Of a stretch of DNA of 64,000 nt, positions 52,784 through 61,583 are shown piece after piece. A program made the position numbers and the translations under genes. Numbering within the stretch: the first letter of the stretch is position 1; each line of letters begins with the position of its first letter. The DNA comes from Isotricha intestinalis (Eukaryota > Ciliophora > Litostomatea > Vestibuliferida > Isotrichidae): the NCBI GenBank assembly GCA_023807065.1, contig JAJJLU010000332.1, positions 62,001-126,000 of the forward strand, given 5' to 3'. The notes under the pieces are model-generated. The model saw nothing but the letters and a program-made list of their open reading frames with translations, had not been told where the DNA came from and did not search any database.

Positions 52784-54100
52784 TTATTTATTATATTCAT
52801 AAATTATTTGGTTTAAAACTAAAAATAATTGATATAAATTAAAATTATTTAAATCATGAGCATGAATTTTAGAATCTTTATCATCTTTAATTAAAAAAGA
52901 AACAATGGAACGAACAATATTTCCAATATATTTAATACTAACTCTAAAATTTAAAAAAGTTTCTTCACTATTTTTACTTTCAATATAAAGATTTAATTGT
53001 TTTTTTCCAAAATTATCAATAATTTTACTTTTAGAACCATTATAATAAGGAACATAAGGGAGAATAATATCATATTTTTTAGATAAAAATATACAAATAT
53101 TAAGAATTACTCCTAAAAAATTTGAAATTTCTTTTGATTTTGCTCTATAAAAGTAATGTTCTGATTCTTTGTTTAATTTATTAGCAGGAGTACTATAAAA
53201 ACTAGGAAATATAAAATTATTATTTATTTCCTTATTAAAAAATATAAATGAAAATTCTCTCATATAATAATTTGTTAATATTTTATTATATTTTTTACTC
53301 TTTTTATTTGATTGATTTATTTTAATTAAATCAATATTTTTTTGTTTATTTAATAAATTTTCTTCTTCTTTTAAAATATTTTCCATTTCTTTTATTTTTT
53401 CATTTCTTTTATTATTAAAATTTGCTAAATTTCTTTTTAATTCTTGTAATTGACTAATTTCTCTATTAGTAACTTCTTTTTTATCTCTAAAATTTTGAAT
53501 ATCATATAATATTTTTCCAATTTGTAAATTATGTTGATATTTATCTTTATATTTTTCAATAATACCTTTTAAATTATCTTCAGCTTCTTTTAATAAACCT
53601 TTATTAATACTAATTAATTTATTTATCATATCTAATTCTTTTGATAAAGAATCTAAATTATTTAATTGTTCTGTTTTATTAATTGTTTTTGAAATATCTT
53701 TATTAATATATTCTATTTTTTCTTTTTCTTCTTTATTATATATATAAAATCCTTTTGATGTTTCTAATATTATACTTGGAAAATTTATATTTTTTATTAA
53801 AATTAAATCTTCTATATAAGGTAAATTTTCTAAATTTATTGGTAAAGTAATATTTTCTTCAAATAATGTTTTATTTAATTTATTCATTAATATTAAATTA
53901 AATGTTCCTTCTCCATTTTCATCGTTTAATATTTTAAATATGCTTAAATTATTTTTACTTATATTAAATTTCGGTATTATTAATTCTTCTGTTAATTCAG
54001 TTTCATATACTTTATTTTCTGATTTCAATATTAATTTATAATTATCAAATTCAAATATTGTATCTCGAATTTCAATTGCGAAAATTTTTTCTTTATTCAT
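52784..54100 (-). CDS. UVRAG/Vps38/Atg14-like PI3-kinase complex subunit
   Basis: Probably the complex-specific subunit of the class III PI 3-kinase (Vps34), acting in autophagy or endosome maturation. N-terminal residues ~1-110 are beta-rich and C2-like (IRDTIFEFDNYKLILKSENK). Residues ~140-265 form a long coiled coil (ISQLQELKRNLANFNNKR), the expected Beclin-contact region. The C-terminal domain shows the family's BARA-like signature: FLGVILNICIFLSKKYDIIL then PYVPYYNGSKSKIIDN, matching LGxxxxLxxxLAxxLxxPLxYP and GSxSxIxD of UVRAG/Atg14. LNFRVSIKYIGNIVRSIVSF fits the following FxxAVxLLNxxI segment. Length 438 aa is typical of Vps38. It lies just upstream of the methyltransferase-fold gene on the same strand. 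Confidence 0.78.
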   Translation of the reverse strand: MNKEKIFAIEIRDTIFEFDNYKLILKSENKVYETELTEELIIPKFNISKNNLSIFKILNDENGEGTFNLILMNKLNKTLFEENITLPINLENLPYIEDLILIKNINFPSIILETSKGFYIYNKEEKEKIEYINKDISKTINKTEQLNNLDSLSKELDMINKLISINKGLLKEAEDNLKGIIEKYKDKYQHNLQIGKILYDIQNFRDKKEVTNREISQLQELKRNLANFNNKRNEKIKEMENILKEEENLLNKQKNIDLIKINQSNKKSKKYNKILTNYYMREFSFIFFNKEINNNFIFPSFYSTPANKLNKESEHYFYRAKSKEISNFLGVILNICIFLSKKYDIILPYVPYYNGSKSKIIDNFGKKQLNLYIESKNSEETFLNFRVSIKYIGNIVRSIVSFLIKDDKDSKIHAHDLNNFNLYQLFLVLNQIIYEYNK

Positions 54101-54334
54101 ATTATTTAATAATTTAATTAGATATAAAACATTATTTTAAAAAAAATGAATTTTTTAATAAAAATATATTATAAATTATTTTCATGTATATAGCTATTTA
54201 TCAATCACCAAAATTGAATTAGTGTACATAAATTAATTATATATAAAAATATCTTTATATAATTTAAAAATAATGTAATTTATTTAATTTTGATGTTAAT
54301 TTAATATATTTTTAATAATTATTATTTTACATAA

Positions 54335-55651
54335 TTAAATACCTAATTTGCTTTCTCCAATAGTATTTAATTTATCATAAGAATTAGGGAGATATTCAAA
54401 ATCATCATCTAATTCATTAGCTCTTTTTTTTTTAATATTTTTAGGTCTATAAACAATAATATAACCAGCCATAAATAATATAATTATAATACAAAAGACT
54501 AAAGGCCAAGAAATATTAAAAAAAGATTTTTTTTTTAAATTTTTATAAAACCCAACAATTTTTTTATCTTGATTAAAAGTCATAATATATTTTTTAAAAA
54601 AAGGAATTCCTAAAGTAAAACCAGAATTATATTTTTGATGAAAATAGACAAGAAAATAATAATAATTCCCATATTCAAAAAATAAATCTTTGTAAGTTAA
54701 AGTGAAATTATATTTAATTTCTTTTAAAACAAATGTTAAATCTTCAAATTTTTTAATATCTTCACTTTTATCACAATAATAAAAAATATATTCATAATTA
54801 TCTAAGAATCTTCCAGTATAACATTTATTACTAATATTAAAGAATTTTTCTTCAATAATATCTTTATAAGGATTAGAACCTCTAATTAAGCCTAATCCAA
54901 TTTCTAATTCATTAGGTAATTTAGCATTATATTTATCTTTAACTTCAATATTTCCATAAAAAGTTCCATCTTGATTAAATTCATAAGCATTGAAATTATG
55001 TTGAATTCCTGAAACTACAATATAATCATTTATATTTACATCATAATCAAAATTACTGTTTTCATGTGGTAAAATTCCAAAAAAAATTTCTCCTTTATTT
55101 TCACTTAAAAATTGAATATAATAATCATAATTTAAAGTAATATTTCTTTCTTTTAATTGTTTAATAAAATTCATATTTGTTAAAGCTCCTTGAGTTGCAG
55201 AAGGTTTTAAACCTAAAGTTCCACTATCTTTAAAATTTTCTTCTTGATCTGTGACTAATAAAAAATTTAATTTTTCAACTTTTGATAAATTTTTAGTTTT
55301 AAAATTAAATATATCTGATGATTCATAACATTCATTTATTTCTTGCATTGGATGTAATCTTCTTTGAGTTTTATTAAATGTTAATGATTCATTTTCATTA
55401 AATTTATTTATTGGATTTATTGTTTTTAATTGAGATGAAGGAATTGTTATTTGAAATATACTATGTTTTAATATTAATTGAAGATTTTGTTCTGGTGAAC
55501 CTAATGACACATTTATTATTAAGTTTGTTTTATATAAAGATTCCATTATTGAAGAATGATTTAAATTTTTTAATGAACGTTGAGATATTGAAAATGGTAT
55601 TGATACTTGACAAAGAAATTTTTCTAGGAAAAAAAATATTAGAAGATACAT
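54335..55651 (-). CDS. Pepsin-fold membrane protein lacking both catalytic aspartates
   Basis: A1-family aspartic protease scaffold without visible catalytic residues. Signal peptide ~1-15 (YLLIFFFLEKFLCQ). The N-lobe entry IINVSLGSPEQNLQLILKHS aligns with IxIGTPPQxFxVxxDTGSS, but the DTGSS position reads KHSIF (residues 62-66), so Asp is replaced by Lys62. The second-lobe DTGT position around LEIGLGLIRGSNPY also lacks Asp. The family's closing block is intact: FTLGIPFFKKYIMTFNQDKK then IVGFYK, matching xLGxxFLRxYYxxFDxxxxxVGFA. A C-terminal membrane span (~380-402, WPLVFCIIIILFMAGYIIVY) is followed by a short basic then acidic tail. It is thus a type I membrane pseudoprotease, perhaps a binding protein. 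It is divergent from the RING gene, with 49 bases between starts. Confidence 0.75.
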   Translation of the reverse strand: MYLLIFFFLEKFLCQVSIPFSISQRSLKNLNHSSIMESLYKTNLIINVSLGSPEQNLQLILKHSIFQITIPSSQLKTINPINKFNENESLTFNKTQRRLHPMQEINECYESSDIFNFKTKNLSKVEKLNFLLVTDQEENFKDSGTLGLKPSATQGALTNMNFIKQLKERNITLNYDYYIQFLSENKGEIFFGILPHENSNFDYDVNINDYIVVSGIQHNFNAYEFNQDGTFYGNIEVKDKYNAKLPNELEIGLGLIRGSNPYKDIIEEKFFNISNKCYTGRFLDNYEYIFYYCDKSEDIKKFEDLTFVLKEIKYNFTLTYKDLFFEYGNYYYFLVYFHQKYNSGFTLGIPFFKKYIMTFNQDKKIVGFYKNLKKKSFFNISWPLVFCIIIILFMAGYIIVYRPKNIKKKRANELDDDFEYLPNSYDKLNTIGESKLGI

Positions 55652-55700
55652 TTTTTTTTTAATTTTTTTTTTTAAATGTTGGTTAATAAAATAATTTTAA

Positions 55701-56390
55701 ATGAAATTATTATATTTAGATATTTGGAAATTTAAAAAAAATAAAATGAATATAAAAAGATTTTTATCTGAATGTTCTTCAACAAATAAAAATTGTTTGA
55801 AAAATGAGAAGACAATATTTGTTTTAATTTTTATTGTATTAGTTGGAGTAATAATTATATTATTTATATTATTTTGTATTTATAAAATAATAATAAATCT
55901 TTGTTATAATATTTCCAATTCAAATAATACAAGTAATGAAAATACAATTGATAATAATAATAATATTAGTAATAATAGTGTTAATAATTCTGATATTAAG
56001 AATAATAAAAGTGATTCTAATTATGAAAATGAGATTTTAATTAAAAAATATTATCTTTTTCAAAATGAATTAAAACGGGTTTTTTATAATGATAAATTAA
56101 AAAAATTTGGAGAAAAATGTACGATTTGTTTAGAAAATTTTGATAAAAAAAAAAGTAAAGTTTGTCTTACTCCTTGTAATCATATTTTTCATTTTTCTTG
56201 TTTAAGAAATTATATTTTTATAAGCGGAGATGTTTTTTGTCCTAATTGCAAATTTGATTTTTTTTCTATTTTCAATAATAAAAATATTGATTATAATTCT
56301 TTTCAAGTTAAAGAAGAATTATTATTTGATAGTATTGATAATAGTAATAATAATAATTTAGAAAATATAAATAATAGTGATGAAAAATAA
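55701..56390 (+). CDS. Membrane RING-H2 finger protein, probable E3 ubiquitin ligase
   Basis: A single membrane span (~39-62, IFVLIFIVLVGVIIILFILF) and a RING-H2 domain: Cys140, Cys143, Cys159, His161, His164, Cys167, Cys180, Cys183 in the order C-x2-C, C-x-H, H-x2-C, C-x2-C (TPCNHIFHFSC; CPNC). RING-H2 domains recruit E2 enzymes, so it likely ubiquitinates proteins at a membrane, as ATL-type ligases do in other eukaryotes. An Asn/Ser-rich linker lies between span and RING, and the tail is Asn-rich. The start at 55701 is followed by another ATG at 55746 (Met16) that may be the true start. A decayed copy lies 1 kb downstream. Confidence 0.82.
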   Translation: MKLLYLDIWKFKKNKMNIKRFLSECSSTNKNCLKNEKTIFVLIFIVLVGVIIILFILFCIYKIIINLCYNISNSNNTSNENTIDNNNNISNNSVNNSDIKNNKSDSNYENEILIKKYYLFQNELKRVFYNDKLKKFGEKCTICLENFDKKKSKVCLTPCNHIFHFSCLRNYIFISGDVFCPNCKFDFFSIFNNKNIDYNSFQVKEELLFDSIDNSNNNNLENINNSDEK

Positions 56391-57403
56391 TTGTAGAAAT
56401 TTATTTTATTGATTATATATTATTCATTAAAAAGTAAGTAAAAATATCTTTATTTTTATCATACAATTAAATTATATCTTTTAATATTTTATTAAATTAA
56501 TATTAATGAAGAAATTTTTAAAATAATATAATTATATTTATATAAATAAATGTGTTAAAATCTCCTAAAAATATAGTTAAAATAATTTAAAAAAATCAAA
56601 GTTTATTCTTTTTAAAATAATATTTTAATTAATTTAAAAATTTTATTGTTTAGATTTATTTTTTTAAGTATTATTTTTAGTTTTGTTCTAATCAATTAAT
56701 AACTTTTTTCATTTAACTTCATATTTTAAACATTTAATTATTTTAATGAATTGGCTCTTTATTTTCTTTTTTTATAAGATGAGATGATATTTTGATAATT
56801 AAATTGTCTTTTTTCTAATTTTAAATAACTATTATCTTTTTTTAATTTATAATAATCTTCTTATTTATTTTTCTTAATTCTTGAAAAGAGATATCTAAAT
56901 TAAATTGTTTTATTATTTCACTTCTCTTTCTATAATTTTAATATAAAATGATATTTTTATTAAATAATTGCTTCCTTTGTTTTATTATAATTTTTTTGTT
57001 ACTACTAATGATATTTCTATCATTTTTAAAATGGGAAAAAATATTAAAATTAATATTTAAAAATATTTCTAACTAAGTTAATAATGGAAATTTAAAATAA
57101 TTATTTTTTAAGAAAAACATATTTAATTATAGAATTAAAATTTACTTTAAAAATTAACTAATTTTTTTCAATAACTTAATTTAATATTAATTTAAGTTTA
57201 CAAATAATATCCAATTAAAAAATATTATAAAACAAATGAAAATAAATTACTTATTATTTTTATTTTTCTTGATTTTATTTATTAAAAACAATCAAAAAAC
57301 AATAAAAAAGAAAAATCAATTTTTTAAAAAGATTTTTATATTCGAATGAAAATATGAATAAAAAACAAATAAAACAAAAAATAATTCTTCAATTAAATCA
57401 ACA
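56391..57403. other. Spacer with a possible decayed coiled-coil fragment
   Basis: No intact gene. On the minus strand between about 56750 and 56950 two frames read as adjoining coiled-coil-like stretches (RSEIIKQFNLDISFQELRK, then EDYYKLKKDNSYLKLEKRQ), consistent with a relic broken by a frameshift. The rest is A/T rich without structure that I can name. Confidence 0.3.
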
Positions 57404-57968
57404 ATGAATAAAAATATAAAGAAAAATACTTTTATAGGAATTACTGTTCTTTGTGTAATTTTTATATTTACATTTTTGATTATTGTAATTAGAATATATA
57501 AATGTTTTTTAAATAGAAGATTATTTAATAAAAATTTTGAGGTTAATAATAATAATAAAGAAGATAAAAAAGAAGATGATAATTTTTCAAATAAAGAAAA
57601 AAAAATATTAAATAAATATAATTTTTTAAAAAATAATTTAATTTATAAAATTTATGATAATGAAATGTGTAAACTTACTAAAGAATGTTCTATTTGTTTA
57701 AAAAAATTCATTAAAAATAGTTTTGCATGTCTCTTTAGTTCCTTTATAATCATATTTTTCATTGTTCATGTAGAAAAGATTATATTATTAAAAGTGATCG
57801 AAATTTTGTCCTAATTGTAAATTAAATTTTGTTCTTTAAAGAATAAAAAAATTGATTTACACTAATATTAATTATGATTATGATTCTTTTAGAGAGAGTA
57901 ATGATGAAACTCAAATTAATGTTTTGAAATTATTTAATAACAAAATAAAAAATATTAATATTTTGTAA
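57404..57968 (+). pseudogene. Decayed copy of the membrane RING-H2 gene
   Basis: The frame from 57404 starts with ATG and has the same plan as the gene at 55701: a membrane span (FIGITVLCVIFIFTFLIIVI), an Asn-rich linker and ECSICLKKFI, the first RING Cys pair. It then loses frame; the RING centre appears in another frame (YNHIFHCSCRKDYIIKSDRN), and CPNCKLNF in a third, followed by a tail similar to the intact gene's NNKNIDY tail. At least two indels separate the pieces; the first is not in a homopolymer, so simple sequencing error is unlikely. The remaining 136-codon frame lacks most zinc ligands and would not make a RING. Confidence 0.75.
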
Positions 57969-58536
57969 ATTATATAAGTATTTTATATTCATAAAATATT
58001 AAAATTAAATTATTTGAACTAAATAGTAATAATAACAAAAGGAAAAAGGTAGTCTTTTATATTTATATATTTATTATTCTTAAATATATATATTTTTTGA
58101 GTTTTAAAAAAACACCTTATTATAATATTAAAAAAACATATTCCTTAAAATAAATCTTTTATTTCTTGATTATAAAATATCATGTGTTACTTTAGCATTA
58201 ACTTAGTTAAATTTTGAATAAAATGTGAAACATTAAAAACAAATTTTAATTGTTTGAAAAATTACATTGATATTATATGAAAACTTTTATTGATTTAAAA
58301 AATAAATGAAAATGAAGTTGAATGTTTTGATAATTTTTGTGAATATATTAAATAAAAAATTAATAAAATGTTGGTATTTGAAATTATTTGGTTATATTAA
58401 AATTGCTATTTTTGTATTGATAAATGAAAGTCTTCTAAATTTATGTATATAAAATTTTGTTTTATTATTTAAAAAAATAATCATAAAGTATAATTCTATT
58501 AATTTTAATTATTATCAATTAAAAATACTTATAGAA
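57969..58536. other. Spacer, no gene seen
   Basis: A/T-rich sequence upstream of paralogue 3. A 48-codon ATG frame near 58305 has no family features and overlaps other equally short frames; I do not call it. Confidence 0.5.
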
Positions 58537-60390
58537 ATGTTTGTCAATTTTTTTGAAAAAATTGATTTGCTTGGTTCAAACTTTCATTTTTATGATGGAG
58601 TATCATTAAAAAAGAGAACAATAATAGGAGGAATATTAACTTTTTTAATTGGGATATTTTCAATATATTTTTTCGTAATTTTTAGTAAAGATTTATTTAT
58701 GAAATTAAATCCAAATATAACAATAACAATACAAAATAATTCACTTTATGAATATATAGATTTAAAAAAAGAAAATATAATATTTGCATTTAGAATAGAA
58801 GATTATTATGGTAATTTTTACAATGAATCAAATATTTTATATATTAAAATAATATATTATAAATCAAATTTAAATGATAATGGAAAATATAAAAGAAATT
58901 TAACAAGTGAATTAATAAATTATCATTTATGTAATGAAAGTGATTTTAAAAATGAGAATTTAACTCAAATTTATGGAAATTTATTTTGTCCTGAATTTGA
59001 AGGAAAACAATTAGGAGGTTATTGGGATAATTCAGATATACATTATTTTGATTTTCAAGTATATTTTTGTAAAAATGGAAGTAATTATTCATTAAATAAT
59101 AATTGTACTTCTATAAAAACTTTAAGATCTATTTTTAATCATGAAAAACCTATTTATTTCAGTTTTTATTATCCAGTAATTGAATTTGACCCTCTTTCAT
59201 ATAATTATCCTTTAAAAATTCGATATAAAAATTATAACTATGATTTAAATCATAAAATTCAAAAATCAGATTCTTTTATTTTAAAAAAAACAATATTAAA
59301 TGATGATAAAGGATGGTTATTGAATAATATTAAAAATTTATCTTATTGGGGAATTGAACAAATAACATTTTCATATAAATTTTTTACTGAAGAAGAATTA
59401 ATTAATGAAGGAGTTTCTTCTAAAATTTATAGTTTATCAATTTATAATACTGCAGAACATAATTATTATAGAAGATATTATACTAAATTTCAAAATGTTT
59501 TTGCTATTATTGGAAGTTTAATTAATCTCATTTTTTATTTATGTTCTTTTATCACTCATTATATTGGAGAAAGTATTAGAAAATTAGATGTTCTAAATAG
59601 TTTTTTTGACTTTGAAGATAAAAAAGATTTTGATTTTAATTTTAAAACCCTAAAAAGAAATTATACTTATGATATCTTTCCATATAAAAATTCCTCTATG
59701 AATCACAATAATGAAAAAAAAAGTGTAAAAAACAATAATTGTAAGATAAGTCATTCAAAAACTACTCTTTTTAATGTTTTTGATAATAAAAATAAATTTA
59801 TGAAATTGAAATTAAATAAATTGAAAGAAAAAAGAATTAATCTTCATAAAAAAAATATTCAAAAAAAGAATGATACTATTGATCACTCAAATAGTAAAGT
59901 TTATTTAAAAAGAAAAAGTTTACCTGTATCTTCAACAAAAGGTATTTCTTATGAAAATTTAAATTTTCTTAAATCAAATTTAACTTTAAAGCATATTTTA
60001 GCAGAAAATATTATACTTTATTTATTTTTTTGTTGTTCCAATAGAAAATTATACACTCATTATTTTAATACTAAACATTCTAATTTGCTTCAATATTATT
60101 ATATAAATATTATTCAAATTAATAGATATTTAAAAATTATTCATGAATATTATTTTTTGAAAAAAGCTTTTTTAAATAATTCTCAAATTAGAAGTTTATT
60201 ATTTTTAAAAAGAATAAATTTAACAAATAAAGAAGAAAGAGAAAGTATTTCTGAAAATAATGGTGATATTCATGTTGAACAAAATGTTATTGATTATTTT
60301 AAATCACAAATATCTATGAATTATCTTTCTAAAATTGATCAATTTATTTTTAAAAATTTAAATGAAAATATAAAAAGTAAAATAATATAA
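58537..60390 (+). CDS. Ciliate-type two-transmembrane protein, paralogue 3
   Basis: Third copy, 8 kb from the divergent pair. It has NFFEKIDLLGSNFHFYDGVS, a first span ~31-51 (IGGILTFLIGIFSIYFFVIF), CKNGSNYSLNNNCTSIKTL, EFDPLSYNYPLKIRYKNYNY, EEELINEGVSSKIYSLSIYN (the others have EKDLTTEGSSS), RRYYTKFQNVFAIIGSLINL and the conserved tail KHSNLLQYYYINIIQINRYL. It is the most diverged: the tail middle (~390-465) is Lys/Asn-rich and unrelated to the other copies, and several lumenal sites differ. All three keep the paired lumenal Cys and Asn-x-Ser/Thr sites. Probably the older branch, with paralogues 1 and 2 closer, though this needs an alignment. Confidence 0.75.
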   Translation: MFVNFFEKIDLLGSNFHFYDGVSLKKRTIIGGILTFLIGIFSIYFFVIFSKDLFMKLNPNITITIQNNSLYEYIDLKKENIIFAFRIEDYYGNFYNESNILYIKIIYYKSNLNDNGKYKRNLTSELINYHLCNESDFKNENLTQIYGNLFCPEFEGKQLGGYWDNSDIHYFDFQVYFCKNGSNYSLNNNCTSIKTLRSIFNHEKPIYFSFYYPVIEFDPLSYNYPLKIRYKNYNYDLNHKIQKSDSFILKKTILNDDKGWLLNNIKNLSYWGIEQITFSYKFFTEEELINEGVSSKIYSLSIYNTAEHNYYRRYYTKFQNVFAIIGSLINLIFYLCSFITHYIGESIRKLDVLNSFFDFEDKKDFDFNFKTLKRNYTYDIFPYKNSSMNHNNEKKSVKNNNCKISHSKTTLFNVFDNKNKFMKLKLNKLKEKRINLHKKNIQKKNDTIDHSNSKVYLKRKSLPVSSTKGISYENLNFLKSNLTLKHILAENIILYLFFCCSNRKLYTHYFNTKHSNLLQYYYINIIQINRYLKIIHEYYFLKKAFLNNSQIRSLLFLKRINLTNKEERESISENNGDIHVEQNVIDYFKSQISMNYLSKIDQFIFKNLNENIKSKII

Positions 60391-60467
60391 AAAAGGATAT
60401 TAAATATATAAAATAAAAATATTAACACATTTTAAAATAAATATTCATGTTTATTAAATAAATAATT

Positions 60468-61358
60468 TTAAATAGACCAAATTTTAATTAATTTATCCTT
60501 TCCATAAGTAATAAAATTTCCATTAATTAAATATAAACATATAATTTCTTTTGAATGAGCATTATTTAAAACATTTAAACATTCAAAATTAGAAATACTA
60601 TAAATTTTTATATCTTGTTTTTCTGAAATTAAACAAAACTTTTTATTTTGACTTAAACATATATTATTATATTGAGAATGATTATTAAATTCTTTAATTA
60701 TTCTTTTTTCAGACAATGAAAAAATTTTAATTAAAGAATCATGACTTTTAGAAATAATTAGATCTTCATTTAATCTAATTAAATTATCTCTAGAGGATGT
60801 ATTACAAATGTCATTAAATTCATATATTAAAGATAAGTTATTTAAATTCAAGATTTTCGTCTCTTTACTTCCTGAAGAAATTAAAATATTTTTATCTTCT
60901 ATTAATAAACATTCTTTTACATGTTTTGAATGTGTTAAAATTACATTACATTGATATTTTGAATTTATCTCTTCCCATATTTTTACAGTATTATCATTTG
61001 AACATGAAATTAAATATTTATCTGAATAATATTTTACTTGATTTATTAAACTATCATGTGCATGAATTATTATTTTATTTAATTCAAAATTATTATTTAA
61101 TTTAATCCAAGTTTTTATATTTGTATCTAATGAACATGACACAAAATTATTTTCATTTTTTATATTTAAATATCCAATTAATTTATCATGAGCATTTTCT
61201 ATTACTTGAATTGGAATGAAATTTTTATCATATATTATTATTGAATGATTTAGAAATGGGATTATTATATTTCCAGAAGGAAAATTACTTATATAAGAAA
61301 AATGATGAATTACATTTATTGTTTTTATGTTTTTTAAATTTATCATAGTTTCATCCAT
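60468..61358 (-). CDS. WD40-repeat beta-propeller protein (paralogue B)
   Basis: A single WD40 domain of 296 aa, about seven blades, with no other domain. Blades such as FVSCSLDTNIKTWIKLNN, YLISCSNDNTVKIWEEINS, LIISKSHDSLIKIFSLSEKR and the end FITYGKDKLIKIWSI are evident, entered by AHDKLIG and NNAHSKEIICLYLINGN segments. It parallels the WD40 protein at 36672-37607 in length, blade order and the NNAH...NGNF(I) closing repeat. It faces away from paralogue 3 of the two-TM family with its 3' end 77 bases away. Role: an interaction platform, partner unknown. Confidence 0.8.
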   Translation of the reverse strand: MDETMINLKNIKTINVIHHFSYISNFPSGNIIIPFLNHSIIIYDKNFIPIQVIENAHDKLIGYLNIKNENNFVSCSLDTNIKTWIKLNNNFELNKIIIHAHDSLINQVKYYSDKYLISCSNDNTVKIWEEINSKYQCNVILTHSKHVKECLLIEDKNILISSGSKETKILNLNNLSLIYEFNDICNTSSRDNLIRLNEDLIISKSHDSLIKIFSLSEKRIIKEFNNHSQYNNICLSQNKKFCLISEKQDIKIYSISNFECLNVLNNAHSKEIICLYLINGNFITYGKDKLIKIWSI

Positions 61359-61583
61359 TTTTAAAACTTTTTTTGTTTATATATAATTTTTTTTTAAAAA
61401 GATATAAAATAGAATTAGGAAAAATAGAATTAATATATTTTGGGAAAAGGAAGATATAAATATTTAAAAAACAAAGATTAAAATGTGAAATTATTAAATG
61501 TATTTATTTTAAATTTAATAAATAATTCAATTATTTTTTCTTTATATTATTTTAAATCAAAATATAAATTTTTAATTTAAACA

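Noticed and set aside
58305..58451. 48-codon ATG frame upstream of paralogue 3
   Set aside because: Short, no family features, and several equally long frames overlap it.
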